DNA of 64,000 bases, from positions 62,001 through 126,000 of the forward strand of contig NZ_JSEP01000011.1 in the NCBI RefSeq assembly GCF_001624695.1, in the 5' to 3' direction. Source of the stretch: Labrenzia sp. OB1. GTDB lineage: Bacteria > Pseudomonadota > Alphaproteobacteria > Rhizobiales > Stappiaceae. Shown here piece after piece: positions 1-8,354 of this stretch (position 1 is the stretch's first letter; every line of letters starts with the position of its first letter). A model generated the notes under the pieces. It made no database searches. It saw only the letters and a program-made list of their open reading frames with translations, and had not been told where the DNA came from. The position numbers and the translations under genes are program-made.

Positions 1-935
1 ATGCCGATGGGTATTTCCTCCGGAGCCAGCACCGTGCGCGCCAGAATGTCGGCCCAGATCAGAAAAATGGCCCCCAGCAGCATCGAAACCGGCAGAACCC
101 GGCTATAGCTCCCACCGGTGAGAAATCGTGCGATGTGCGGGATCATCAGCCCGACAAACCCGATGATACCGGAAAACGCGACCATCACACCGGTGATGAG
201 CGCGCCGACGACAAAAACGGTCAGACGGAACCGGACGATGTTGATACCGATCGTTGACGCGGTCTCATCGCCAATGGTCATGGCGTTCAGGTCACCCGCC
301 TTGAGGAGCAGAAAGGGCACCGTGACAAGCAGGATCGCCAGCGGAAACAGCAACTGATTCCATTGTGCCAGGCCGAGCCCCCCAAGCATCCAGAAGACAA
401 CCGTATGAGTTGCTCTCGGGTCTCCCATGAAAATCAGGACGTTGGCGATCGACATGACAATGAAGGACACCGCGACACCGGCGAGAACGAGCCGGTCCGC
501 ACTTGTTGCCGAGGCGAAATGCGTCACCCCCAGCACGGTCAGTGTCGCCAGCAACGCTCCTGCGAACGCCAGCAGGGGAACGGTCATAAGTCCCAGAAAA
601 AGCCCGGTATGCAGCAGCGCGAAAATGGCCCCGGCCGCGCCGCCGGACGAGATGCCGAGCAGATGCGGGTCGGCAAGCGGATTGCGCGTCACCGATTGCA
701 ATGCGGCACCGGTAACGGCAAGTCCCGCGCCGACGAACCCGGCAAGCAGAGTGCGGGGAAAGCGGATCTCCCAGACAATCGCTTCCCGGCCCGCCGACCA
801 GCCCGGGTCAATGGCCCCCGCAACGAGCTTTCCGGCCAGAATTCCGAAAACCGTATCGACGGGAATCGTTACTGCCCCGACAGACACTGCCGCTATCACG
901 GAAAATCCGAGAACAACCACCCCTGAAAGGAGCAA
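1..935 (-). CDS. FecCD-family ABC transporter permease, 3' end cut by window edge
   Basis: Inner-membrane permease of a BtuC/FecCD-type importer, last gene of the riboswitch-controlled operon. The reverse strand encodes about 311 codons including the family signature near the C-terminus (LLGAIFLIWADILART then APEEIPIGI), so only about 20-25 residues are lost beyond position 1. The N-terminus is hydrophobic (LLLLSGVVVLGF) and runs into SVGAVTIPVDTVFGI, typical of the family. The start is unclear. The reading frame has no ATG: the nearest ATG (943) is in another frame that stops after about 16 codons, so a TTG at 935 or a frameshift near 930-945 is possible. The frame is open upstream to the stop of the binding-protein gene. 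Family call is firm; the exact start is not. Confidence 0.85.
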   Translation of the reverse strand, partial: MLLSGVVVLGFSVIAAVSVGAVTIPVDTVFGILAGKLVAGAIDPGWSAGREAIVWEIRFPRTLLAGFVGAGLAVTGAALQSVTRNPLADPHLLGISSGGAAGAIFALLHTGLFLGLMTVPLLAFAGALLATLTVLGVTHFASATSADRLVLAGVAVSFIVMSIANVLIFMGDPRATHTVVFWMLGGLGLAQWNQLLFPLAILLVTVPFLLLKAGDLNAMTIGDETASTIGINIVRFRLTVFVVGALITGVMVAFSGIIGFVGLMIPHIARFLTGGSYSRVLPVSMLLGAIFLIWADILARTVLAPEEIPIG

Positions 936-1022
936 TAACCCATAGTTACTCCGGTTTCCTCCAGCGTTTTCTTCAGGGGCGCAGTCCCGGCATGGGGGCC
1001 GGCTTGGCAGTTGCAGCAAGGG

Positions 1023-1958
1023 TCACTCCCCCCAGAAGGATTGGGCGAGTTTCCTTACCGCCTGTATGTTTCGTGGTCCGGGTGTCGCCTCGACATACTC
1101 CAGGGTGACGAACCGGTCGTTGCGGACGGCGTCAATACCGGCAAGCGCCGGATTTTCTTTCATGAAGTCACGTTTCTGTTCCGCCGTTACATTGCCGTAG
1201 TTGACGATCACCACCACGTCCGGATTTTTGTCGACCACGGTTTCCCAGTCGATCACCGCCCAGCTCTTTTCGAAGTCATCTAGGATATTGACCCCTCCGG
1301 CAGCCTCGATCAGAGCCGTCGGCATTGCATACCGGCCGGCCGTGAACGGCTTGTCCTCACCGCTGTCATAAACGAAAACTTTCAGCGGTTCCCCGCCGGT
1401 TGTCAGCGAGGTCCTGATCTCCTCAAGGTCCTGCCGATACCCCGCCACGAGATCGCGGGCGCGCTCCTCCACAGAGAAAATCTTTCCGAGGTTAAGAAGA
1501 TCGCCATACATGTCCTCCATGGAAACCTTCGGCTTGTCGCCAACATGGATGCAGGATTCCGTCAGTTCGTAGACCTTGATGCCAAAAGGTGCCAGCGTCT
1601 CGGGGGTGACTTCGCCTCCGACTTTCATTCCATAGTTCCATCCGGCGAAATAGAAGTCCGCATCGGCTCCGATCAGAACCTCCTTCGTCGGATATTTCGC
1701 CGAAAGCTCGGGCAGCTCCGCGACACCTGAACGCATCTCCTCGTCCAGGGTCTTCCAGCCCGATATGCCCGTGTAACCGACCATGCGATCCCGCAGTCCG
1801 AGCACGAGCATCATCTCTGTGAGATTGACGTCATTTGAAACCGCGGCCTCGGGCGGGGCATCGAACACCACCTCCCGGCCGCAACTCATAACCGTGCCCT
1901 GCGCAAAAGCGGAATTGGCGAGTGTCAGCGCAACCAGGCTGAAAGCCAGACGTTTCAT
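1023..1958 (-). CDS. ABC transporter substrate-binding protein, FecB/BtuF-like
   Basis: Periplasmic binding protein (311 aa) for the B12-regulated ABC importer. It has a clear Sec signal peptide (MKRLAFSLVALTLANSAFAQ, cleavage after about residue 19). The two-lobe class III fold pattern follows: MMLVLGLRDRMVGYTG near residue 50, LIGADADFYFAGW near 95, a long helical linker, and NPDVVVIVNYG in the second lobe. The start at 1958 is supported by GGAGAAA on the minus strand. It lies 17 bp after the ATPase gene and is followed by the permease. The ligand cannot be read from sequence: cobalamin or another corrinoid is inferred from the upstream riboswitch, but cobalt chelates or a siderophore-like ligand remain possible. 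Confidence 0.9.
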   Translation of the reverse strand: MKRLAFSLVALTLANSAFAQGTVMSCGREVVFDAPPEAAVSNDVNLTEMMLVLGLRDRMVGYTGISGWKTLDEEMRSGVAELPELSAKYPTKEVLIGADADFYFAGWNYGMKVGGEVTPETLAPFGIKVYELTESCIHVGDKPKVSMEDMYGDLLNLGKIFSVEERARDLVAGYRQDLEEIRTSLTTGGEPLKVFVYDSGEDKPFTAGRYAMPTALIEAAGGVNILDDFEKSWAVIDWETVVDKNPDVVVIVNYGNVTAEQKRDFMKENPALAGIDAVRNDRFVTLEYVEATPGPRNIQAVRKLAQSFWGE

Positions 1959-1975
1959 GTGATTTCTCCGGATTT

Positions 1976-2749
1976 TTAAAGGTGAAAGGTGAGATGCGGG
2001 AGTTCGCTTGGCGCAAGGTTCTCCAGTCGCGCACGAACCGAATAGGCCGTTTCGATATGAGAAGGCGTCAGCACATCTCTCGGCGGGCCACAGGCGATGG
2101 CTCTGCCTTCGTGCAGAAGGAGAACCCGGTCACAGACACGGCCGGCCAGATTCAGGTCATGCAGACTTGTTACGATCGTGACGCCGAGCGTGCCGATAAG
2201 CTCAACGATTTCGAGCTGATGACGGATGTCGAGATGATTGGTGGGTTCGTCGAGGATGAGCAATATCGGTTCCTGGGCAAGCGCCCTGGCGACCATTGCC
2301 CGCTGGCGCTCGCCACCTGACAACGAGCCGAAAGAACGATCCGAAAACCTCAGTAGTCCCATTCTCTCCAGCGCATTGCATACGATTTCGTCGTCTCGCT
2401 TGCCGCCGCCAGCAAAGCCCGAGCCGTGGGGACGCCGGCCCAGCGCAACGACTTCACGCACGGAGAGAGCGAAGTCGGTCGGCTGCTCCTGCAGGACAGC
2501 GGCGACTTTCCTCGCCGTTTCACGCGCCGACTGGCGCCAGATGTCACAACCGTCCACCTGAATGGATCCGGTGACGGGCCTAAGGAACCGGTAAAGCAAC
2601 CGCAGAAGCGTCGATTTGCCCGCCCCGTTGGCGCCGGCGATCCCGAGTATCTCTCCCGGAGTAAGGTCAAAGCTGACAGGATGAAGCAGCAGCGCACCAC
2701 GCCCTGGCTTCCAGCTGACATTTCTGACGGAAAGGCGGGCGCCGGTCAT
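1976..2749 (-). CDS. ABC transporter ATP-binding protein, BtuD/FecE-like
   Basis: Cytoplasmic ATPase (257 aa) powering the importer. Walker A GANGAGKST lies at residues 39-47, the ABC signature LSGGERQR at 143-150, Walker B with LLILDEP near 163-169, and the H-loop His near 197 (SLHDLN). The ATG at 2749 overlaps the stop of the DUF1636 gene as ATGA, so translation is probably coupled. Gene order is DUF1636, ATPase, binding protein, permease. Length and motifs are normal for the iron-complex/cobalamin/hemin subfamily. Confidence 0.94.
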   Translation of the reverse strand: MTGARLSVRNVSWKPGRGALLLHPVSFDLTPGEILGIAGANGAGKSTLLRLLYRFLRPVTGSIQVDGCDIWRQSARETARKVAAVLQEQPTDFALSVREVVALGRRPHGSGFAGGGKRDDEIVCNALERMGLLRFSDRSFGSLSGGERQRAMVARALAQEPILLILDEPTNHLDIRHQLEIVELIGTLGVTIVTSLHDLNLAGRVCDRVLLLHEGRAIACGPPRDVLTPSHIETAYSVRARLENLAPSELPHLTFHL

Positions 2750-3150
2750 GGGCGAATCTTTCCGCCGGTTTCAACCGGGACAATTGCCGCTGGAACCCGC
2801 GCAAGCGCGGTCCTGCGCAGTTTGCCCGGGCGCTGTCCGGACGAACACCAGCCGTCCCCGATGTCACGGTATTGCCTTGCGAAGGCCACCAGATCGTCGA
2901 CATCCGTTTCCGGGTCCATGTCACCGAATAACCAGGCCGTCTTTTCGGCTGCCTGAAACGCCACGACGCAAGGCCTCGCGCACCCCGCCATGCACGCAAC
3001 GCCCGAGACCGCGAAATTGGTGTCGGCAACCGGATCGGACGGTCGAAGCGCGCGCCTCAGCTTTCCGATCAACTCATCGCCCGGCCGGTTACCTGTCACC
3101 TTGTTCCGGCAGGACGTGCAGACGAAAATCCGGTGTGGCTCCGATCTCAT
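2746..3150 (-). CDS. DUF1636 (COG5469) predicted metal-binding protein
   Basis: Small soluble protein (134 aa) of the DUF1636 family, annotated as predicted metal-binding. Cysteines visible are CTSC at about residues 11-14 and CMAGCARPC near 53-61, an arrangement reminiscent of thioredoxin-like 2Fe-2S ferredoxins. The ATG at 3150 has GGGAGAATTCCG in front of it. It is the first firm gene after the cobalamin riboswitch and overlaps the ATPase start by 4 bp. Its role is unknown; a part in corrinoid or metal handling is inferred from operon context. Confidence 0.85.
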   Translation of the reverse strand: MRSEPHRIFVCTSCRNKVTGNRPGDELIGKLRRALRPSDPVADTNFAVSGVACMAGCARPCVVAFQAAEKTAWLFGDMDPETDVDDLVAFARQYRDIGDGWCSSGQRPGKLRRTALARVPAAIVPVETGGKIRP

Positions 3151-3422
3151 CGGAATTCTCCCTTGTTGACGATCGAATGCGGCACCGGCGCCGCATGCCC
3201 CCCGGCTGTTTCGGTGCCGGGCTTGACCCGCCACTGAACGTTGCCGGTCATGATGTGCTTCAAACATTTACGTAATGTTATTACATTACGCAAGCCTTGT
3301 TCTGCATGAGTTTGAGTGAGCCCATTCGCCCGCATGGCACGCGCCACACGGTCGCTAAGGCTGCCTGCTTGAGAAAGAAGACTGGTGATATGCTCTGATT
3401 TTTTCGATTGAGACCGGTTCAT
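3147..3422 (-). CDS. Small candidate ORF in the B12 leader, upstream-coupled to DUF1636
   Basis: Candidate 91-aa ORF starting MNRSQSKKSEHITSLL, preceded by a very good ribosome site (GGAGGGCGAC then ATG). Its TGA overlaps the DUF1636 ATG as ATGA, the layout of a translationally coupled gene. No family is recognised. The C-terminal half looks low in protein character and the ORF contains the 20-bp palindrome at 3271-3290, so it may be leader RNA with chance coding signals, or a decayed gene. Confidence 0.28.
   Translation of the reverse strand: MNRSQSKKSEHITSLLSQAGSLSDRVARAMRANGLTQTHAEQGLRNVITLRKCLKHIMTGNVQWRVKPGTETAGGHAAPVPHSIVNKGEFR
3271..3290. promoter_or_regulatory. 20-bp palindrome, candidate Zur/Fur-family operator
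   Basis: The sequence CGTAATGTTATTACATTACG has two 8-nt arms that are exact reverse complements around a 4-nt centre. Its GTAATG/CATTAC ends and ATGTTA core resemble the palindromes bound by Zur-type Fur-family repressors in alphaproteobacteria. It sits between the riboswitch and the DUF1636 start, about 120 bp upstream of that start, so it could control a second promoter for the operon. The assignment to Zur is inference only. Confidence 0.5.
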
Positions 3423-3495
3423 GTCGCCCTCCGCGATTGCGCGGGGCGTCAAAGAACCGAATGTCAAACCTTGCCAACTGATGCTGAACTGTCAT
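3355..3495 (-). CDS. 46-codon candidate ORF directly after the riboswitch
   Basis: The first ATG after the cobalamin aptamer on the minus strand (3495) is preceded by GGAGGAG at good spacing. The ORF encodes MTVQHQLARFDIRFFDAPRN and continues to a TAG at 3355, overlapping the next candidate ORF. There is no membrane segment and no family I know. A B12 riboswitch acting on translation would normally mask the first ribosome site, so this may be a leader peptide or a remnant. Confidence 0.25.
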   Translation of the reverse strand: MTVQHQLARFDIRFFDAPRNRGGRHEPVSIEKIRAYHQSSFSSRQP

Positions 3496-3545
3496 GCCAC
3501 TCGCTCCTCCGGGGCACCCCGCCCGGGTTGAGGTTGAAAGTGAAA

Positions 3546-3740
3546 TGGCAGGTCTCCTGACTTGCGGGTCGCAGCTTGCCTGATCCTTCCCGGGGTTTCC
3601 CCAGTGGCACTTTCAGGTTCGCTCGCCGCTCACAGTTGCGGGGGCAGTCACGGATTTGGTGCCTGTTGGCTACGCCTCACCGTGTTCCCTTTTAATCCCG
3701 ATCCAGATGCTGGATTCGGGAACCATCCGCACATGCCTGA
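3546..3740 (-). ncRNA. Cobalamin riboswitch (adenosylcobalamin aptamer)
   Basis: On the minus strand the conserved core appears in order: GGTTCCC, a variable hairpin, AAAAGGGAAC-CGGTG, CCGTGACTGCCCCCGCAACTG, GTGAGCGG, GCCACTGGG, CCCGGGAAGG, then the B12 box (GTCAGGAGACCTGCC) at the 3' end near 3547-3565. All of these are diagnostic of the RF00174-type aptamer. It precedes the DUF1636/ABC importer operon on the same strand, so high cobalamin should reduce expression of that operon. No clear intrinsic terminator follows; the purine-rich ribosome site near 3505 suggests translational control. Confidence 0.97.
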
Positions 3741-3849
3741 AGGAATTCGTAAAAAGTGTCAATAAAGGTCATGGAAGGATTTGCGCCGTTTCGCCGGGAT
3801 GCATCCGGCCCTCTTGCCTTCACTGCCTAAAAATCCTACCTCCGGAACC

Positions 3850-5934
3850 ATGAAACAGGATGCTTTCCCCCCGCGCGCGGACGCGCGCCCCCTCACCCAC
3901 ACGACCCATGGCATTTCCCGTCAGGACGATTACGACTGGCTCCGCGCCGAAAACTGGCAGGAGGTCATGCGGGACCCCTCCGTTCTGGACGCGGACATCC
4001 GTACCTATCTGGAGGCGGAAAACGCCTATCAGAACGACCGGATGGCGCCAACAGCCGAGCTGCAGGAACAGCTGTTTGCCGAGATGCGCGGCCGCATCAA
4101 GGAGGACGACAGTTCCGTTCCGTCTCCCGATGGGCCCTATGCATACAGTATGCGGTTCGAAACCGGTGGCCAGCAGCCGATTTTCTTCCGCACACCGCGA
4201 GACGGTGGCGAGGAGACGGTGCTGCTGCATGGCGACCGGGAAGCCGAAGGCAAATCCTATTTCAAGCTCGGTGGCGCCGGCCAGTCGCCGGATCACAATC
4301 TGCTCGCATGGGCGTATGACGACAAGGGCTCGGAATTCTATTCCCTGCAGATCCGCGACACCGCCACCGGCAGGGACATGGACTATCTGATCGAGGATAC
4401 CGGCGGCGGCGGCGTGTTCTGTGCAGCCAGCAAGTTCGTCTTCTATGTCCGGCTCGACACCAATCACCGGCCCTCCAGGCTGTTCCGCCATGAAATCGGC
4501 ACGGATCCGTCAAAAGACGTGCTGGTTTACGAGGAACCGGACGCCGGCTTCTTCATGAGCGTCGGCAAGACCCAGTCGGGCGAGGCGATCGTGATCGACA
4601 TCCACGACCACGAAACCTCCGAAGTCTGGATGATCCCGGCCGACCGGCCGACATCGGATCCGGTTCTGATCGCACCGCGCGAGACCGGCATCGAATATTC
4701 CGTCGATGACAATGGCGCGATGCTCTACATCCTCACCAATGCCGGGGACGCTGAGGATTTCAAGATCGTCACGGCGCCGAAGGACAATCCGGGCAAGGAA
4801 AACTGGACGGACCTTGTGGAGCACAAGCCCGGCTGTCTGATCCTCTCCCATTGCGTCTACAAGACGTTCATGACCCGGCTGGAGCGCGAGGACGGCCTGC
4901 CGCGCATCGTCATCCGGCGCCTGGCGGACAATATCGAGCATTCCATCGCCTTCGATGAGGAGGCCTATTCGCTGGGCCTCGGCGGCGGCTACGAATTCGA
5001 CACGGCGACCATCCGCTTTTCCTATTCCTCCATGACCACCCCTTCGCAGACCTTCGACTACAATGTCGACACCCGCGAACGGGTGCTCAGAAAAGAGCAG
5101 GAAGTCCCTTCCGGTCACAAGGCCGGAGATTACGTGACCCGCCGCCTCATGGCTCCGGCAGCCGATGGCGAGACCGTGCCGATTTCCCTGCTTTACCGCA
5201 AGGATACAAAGCTTGACGGTTCGGCTCCGCTCCTGCTGTACGGTTACGGCTCCTATGGCATCTCCATTCCGGCAAGCTTCAACACCAATAGCCTTTCGCT
5301 GGTGGACCGAGGCTTCGTCTATGCCATTGCCCATATCCGGGGCGGCAAGGACAAGGGCTTCCGCTGGTACAAGGACGGCCGCCGGGAGACCAAGAAGAAC
5401 ACCTTCACGGATTTCATCGCCGCGGCCGATCATCTTGTGGCGGAGAACTTCACCACCCATGACAGGATCGTCGCCCAGGGCGGCTCCGCGGGTGGCATGC
5501 TGATGGGCGCCATCGCCAATCTCGCGCCCGAGAAGTTCGGCGGCATTCTCGCCGAGGTTCCCTTTGTCGACGTCTTGAACACCATGCTGGACGACACCCT
5601 GCCGCTGACCCCTCCCGAATGGCCGGAATGGGGCAATCCGGTCACCGGCAAGGACGCATACGAATACATCGCGTCCTATTCCCCTTACGACAATGTCGCC
5701 GCGCAGGACTATCCGGCCATCCTGGCTGTCGCGGGCCTCACCGATCCGCGCGTCACCTATTGGGAACCCGCCAAATGGGTCGCGAAACTGCGCGCGCTCA
5801 AGACCGGCGACAGCCTGCTGATGCTGAAGACCAATATGGAAGCCGGACACGGCGGCGCCTCCGGCCGCTTCGACAGGCTGAAGGAGGTTGCCCTCAACCA
5901 GGCTTTCGCCTTGATGGTGACGGGAAAGACATAG
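3850..5934 (+). CDS. ptrB: Oligopeptidase B, S9 family serine peptidase
   Basis: Cytoplasmic prolyl-oligopeptidase-family enzyme that cleaves short peptides after basic residues. From the chosen ATG it is 694 aa: an N-terminal seven-bladed propeller (residues about 75-400) and a C-terminal alpha/beta hydrolase. The catalytic triad is visible as Ser546 in GGSAGGM, Asp632 in GLTDPRV and His667 in MEAGHGG. The opening ARPLTHTTHGISRQDDYDWLR matches the family N-terminus. That favours ATG 3850 over an in-frame ATG at 3781, although the ribosome site is weak for both. It is a single gene divergent from the B12-controlled operon. Confidence 0.95.
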   Translation: MKQDAFPPRADARPLTHTTHGISRQDDYDWLRAENWQEVMRDPSVLDADIRTYLEAENAYQNDRMAPTAELQEQLFAEMRGRIKEDDSSVPSPDGPYAYSMRFETGGQQPIFFRTPRDGGEETVLLHGDREAEGKSYFKLGGAGQSPDHNLLAWAYDDKGSEFYSLQIRDTATGRDMDYLIEDTGGGGVFCAASKFVFYVRLDTNHRPSRLFRHEIGTDPSKDVLVYEEPDAGFFMSVGKTQSGEAIVIDIHDHETSEVWMIPADRPTSDPVLIAPRETGIEYSVDDNGAMLYILTNAGDAEDFKIVTAPKDNPGKENWTDLVEHKPGCLILSHCVYKTFMTRLEREDGLPRIVIRRLADNIEHSIAFDEEAYSLGLGGGYEFDTATIRFSYSSMTTPSQTFDYNVDTRERVLRKEQEVPSGHKAGDYVTRRLMAPAADGETVPISLLYRKDTKLDGSAPLLLYGYGSYGISIPASFNTNSLSLVDRGFVYAIAHIRGGKDKGFRWYKDGRRETKKNTFTDFIAAADHLVAENFTTHDRIVAQGGSAGGMLMGAIANLAPEKFGGILAEVPFVDVLNTMLDDTLPLTPPEWPEWGNPVTGKDAYEYIASYSPYDNVAAQDYPAILAVAGLTDPRVTYWEPAKWVAKLRALKTGDSLLMLKTNMEAGHGGASGRFDRLKEVALNQAFALMVTGKT

Positions 5935-6005
5935 GAGCTCCGGGGCGCTCCGGCCGCCGGAGATCGCTCATGCGAAAGGCTGCTCACGCATATGTGAGGC
6001 CCGGA

Positions 6006-6027
6006 CCGGACCCGATATCGGGTCCGG
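6006..6027. terminator. Perfect 11-bp inverted repeat, terminator-like
   Basis: Arms CCGGACCCGAT and ATCGGGTCCGG form a perfect palindrome about 70 bp after the oligopeptidase B stop, followed by TATTTCCTTTG. The T-tract is weak, so function as an intrinsic terminator is probable rather than certain. Confidence 0.5.
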
Positions 6028-6102
6028 TATTTCCTTTGTTCTCAAATTGCTTAGGTTGTTTCGCCAAGATCAAAGACAACAAAACGCCTGAGGGGTTGAG
6101 CC

Positions 6103-7677
6103 ATGACGAAGCTGCCACGCCGTGAGATCCTGTTTGCCGCTGCCCTGTTCGCATCGGCCCCGCTTGCGGAAGCCGCCGAATTGCGCTGGTCGTCACCGAC
6201 CGATCCGCAAACAATGGACCCGCATGCCGTCAACTCCGCACCTGTGCTCGGATTTCTGAACAACGTCTATGAGGGTCTGGTCCGGCGCGACAAGGACATG
6301 GCGATCGAAGGCTCGCTCGCCGAAAGCTGGGAACCACTCGGTGGCGACGGCTGGCGCTTTCATCTGCGCGAGGGGGTGACGTTTCATGACGGTGCCGAGT
6401 TCACTGCAGAAGATGTGCTGTTTTCCTATGAGCGCGCGTCTTCACAAGCCTCGGATGTGAGTTCCTGGTTCGCTCCCGTCAGCGAGGTCAGGATCGTCGA
6501 TGATTACACGGTCGACTTTCTGACCAACGCTCCGAATCCGATCTTTCCCGATTCCATCGCCAATTTCATGATCCTGGACAAGGACTGGGCAACAGCCAAC
6601 GGGGCCGTGCTGCCGGCAAAGGAAACGCAAACCCACGCGACACTCAACGCCAACGGCACCGGTCCTTTCAAGCTGGTCTCGCGGGAGCCGGGTGTCGAGA
6701 CTGTCCTGGCCGCAAATGACGGCTGGTGGGACGAGCCCGGGCATAATCTTACCAAGGCAACCTTCATTCCGGTCGCCAATCCGGCAACGGCTGTGGCGGC
6801 TCTCTTGAGCGGTCAGGTGGACCTGATCGATCCTGTGCCGGTCCAGGATGTCGATCGTATAAGACGCAATGACGGCCTGACGCTGCATCAGGGTATCGAG
6901 GCCCGCGTCATCATGCTGGGTTTCGGTCATGGGCACGATGAGCTGACCGCATCTAAGGAAACGGCCGGCAAAAATCCGTTTCAGGATGTCAGGGTCCGCC
7001 AGGCCGTGCAAAAAGCCATCAATGCGGAGGCTCTTGCAGACAAGATCATGCGTGGCAATGCGGAAGTCGCCAGCCAGCTGGTCAGCGCACAGATGAAGGG
7101 CTACAGCGAATCGGCAAGCGACCGGCTTGGATATGATCCGGAGGGCGCCAGGGCCCTTTTGGCGGACGCCGGATATCCGGACGGGTTCTCTTTCGGCCTG
7201 TCATGCCCCAACGATCGCTATATCAATGACGAGGCGCTCTGCAAGGCGATGACCGCCATGCTCGCCCAGGCAGGCATGCAGGCGACCCTGAAAGCGATGC
7301 CGGTGCGCAACTACTGGCCGGAATTGCGGTCGGACAATTTCGACATGTATCTGCTTGGCTGGTCGCCGGGCACCTTCGACGCCGAACACCCCATCCGGTT
7401 TCTGGTCACGACCAGGAACGACGAGAAGAAACTCGGAAGCTGGAATTTCGGCGGGTATTCCAATGCACGCGTCGATGAATTGCTGCCTCAGATCCAGCAG
7501 GAAATCGACCCGGAAAGCCGACAGGCAATGTTGGACGAAGTTGCCGGAATTGTGCGGGACGACGTGGTGTATGTTCCCCTGCACATCCAGCCGCTGCTCT
7601 GGGGGTCGAAAGCCAATATCGACCTGACCCAGCGCGCCGACAATTTCCTGATGCTGCGCTGGATTTCGGTCAACTGA
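6103..7677 (+). CDS. ABC transporter substrate-binding protein, family 5 (DppA/OppA-like)
   Basis: Periplasmic peptide/nickel/opine-class binding protein, 524 aa, normal length. The signal peptide ends at about ...APLAEA (residue 24). Family features include the opening DPQTMDPHAVNSAPVLGFLNN, an ESWEPLGGDGWRFHLREGV segment near residues 75-95 and FHDGAEFTAEDVLFSYER near 92-110. No permease or ATPase genes accompany it, so it is an orphan that must use a distant membrane complex or act as a sensor. A repeat element begins 3 bp after its stop. Confidence 0.93.
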   Translation: MTKLPRREILFAAALFASAPLAEAAELRWSSPTDPQTMDPHAVNSAPVLGFLNNVYEGLVRRDKDMAIEGSLAESWEPLGGDGWRFHLREGVTFHDGAEFTAEDVLFSYERASSQASDVSSWFAPVSEVRIVDDYTVDFLTNAPNPIFPDSIANFMILDKDWATANGAVLPAKETQTHATLNANGTGPFKLVSREPGVETVLAANDGWWDEPGHNLTKATFIPVANPATAVAALLSGQVDLIDPVPVQDVDRIRRNDGLTLHQGIEARVIMLGFGHGHDELTASKETAGKNPFQDVRVRQAVQKAINAEALADKIMRGNAEVASQLVSAQMKGYSESASDRLGYDPEGARALLADAGYPDGFSFGLSCPNDRYINDEALCKAMTAMLAQAGMQATLKAMPVRNYWPELRSDNFDMYLLGWSPGTFDAEHPIRFLVTTRNDEKKLGSWNFGGYSNARVDELLPQIQQEIDPESRQAMLDEVAGIVRDDVVYVPLHIQPLLWGSKANIDLTQRADNFLMLRWISVN

Positions 7678-7680
7678 AGT

Positions 7681-7757
7681 GTGTCGCGTTTTAGCGGGGT
7701 CAGGAAAACGCTTAAGGCAGCGTTTGCATTGCAAATGCGTTCGGGCAATTTCCTGAC
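7681..7757 (+). repeat. Dispersed 3'-end repeat, copy 1 (hairpin-forming)
   Basis: Starts GTGTCGCGTTTTAGCGGGGT and matches the element at 20173-20196 in about 20 of 24 positions. GTCAGGAAA (7699-7707) pairs exactly with TTTCCTGAC (7749-7757), and an inner near-palindrome around TTTGCATTGCAAA adds structure. It begins 3 bp after a transporter gene stop. It may act as an mRNA 3' stabiliser or belong to a REP-like family. Confidence 0.5.
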
Positions 7758-7970
7758 TTCAATTTCACACGACATGCTCCGGGTCACGGACATACTGATC
7801 CGGAAACCTGAAGTCTCGTCGAAACCGCCTGCCGACTTCGCGGCGCGCGGTTCGAAACGGATCGTGACTTGATTTTGACCATGTCTTCAGGTCAATTCCG
7901 GGGTATTGCATATCAGTCGTTTGACTGGCCTGAGTTCAAATTCCCGACGCGCAGATCACTGGAGTTCGCC

Positions 7971-8354
7971 ATGCACCGCATAATCCGCAGTTCCCTGCCA
8001 GCGGCCAGTGGTCTGAAGACCGGCCTGCGCCTTGCCGCGATCCTCACGAGCGCGCTAGGGATGGCCGCCTGCCAGCAGTATCAGACCCCTTCCGACCTGC
8101 TCTTTGCCCCCGGGTTCAGCACGACCAGGCAAAGTATCCCCTATACCTACAACACGCCTTATGACTGCCGGAATTTCAGCGGCTCCGGCTGGAAGGCCAT
8201 CGCCAGCGGGCTGGTGCACAACTTCGGTGACCAGTACCGGATTTCGCAAGCCGGGTGCTTCAAGACCCAGTCGGAATGCCAAGCTTATCTGACCGTCATG
8301 CACAGCTATATCGACGTTCCGCGCTTCATGCGCTGCAACCCCTATACAGCGTGA
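7971..8354 (+). CDS. Small predicted lipoprotein of unknown function
   Basis: Protein of 127 aa from ATG 7971, which has GGAG 7 bp upstream; an earlier in-frame start at 7869 adds unlikely sequence. A long n-region and hydrophobic segment (LRLAAILTSALGMAACQQ) end in a lipobox-like MAAC, so it is probably anchored in the envelope with the mature protein starting at Cys. The mature part (about 95 residues) contains three further Cys and many aromatic residues but no domain I recognise. It overlaps the convergent acetyltransferase gene by 13 bp. The 293-bp gap upstream holds only the repeat. Confidence 0.7.
   Translation: MHRIIRSSLPAASGLKTGLRLAAILTSALGMAACQQYQTPSDLLFAPGFSTTRQSIPYTYNTPYDCRNFSGSGWKAIASGLVHNFGDQYRISQAGCFKTQSECQAYLTVMHSYIDVPRFMRCNPYTA

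Noticed and set aside
3562..3765. Short plus-strand ORF over the riboswitch
   Set aside because: The sequence is explained by the conserved minus-strand cobalamin aptamer.
4510..5850. 446-codon open frame antisense to oligopeptidase B
   Set aside because: It mirrors third-position GC bias of the firm plus-strand gene; the antisense product has no family pattern.
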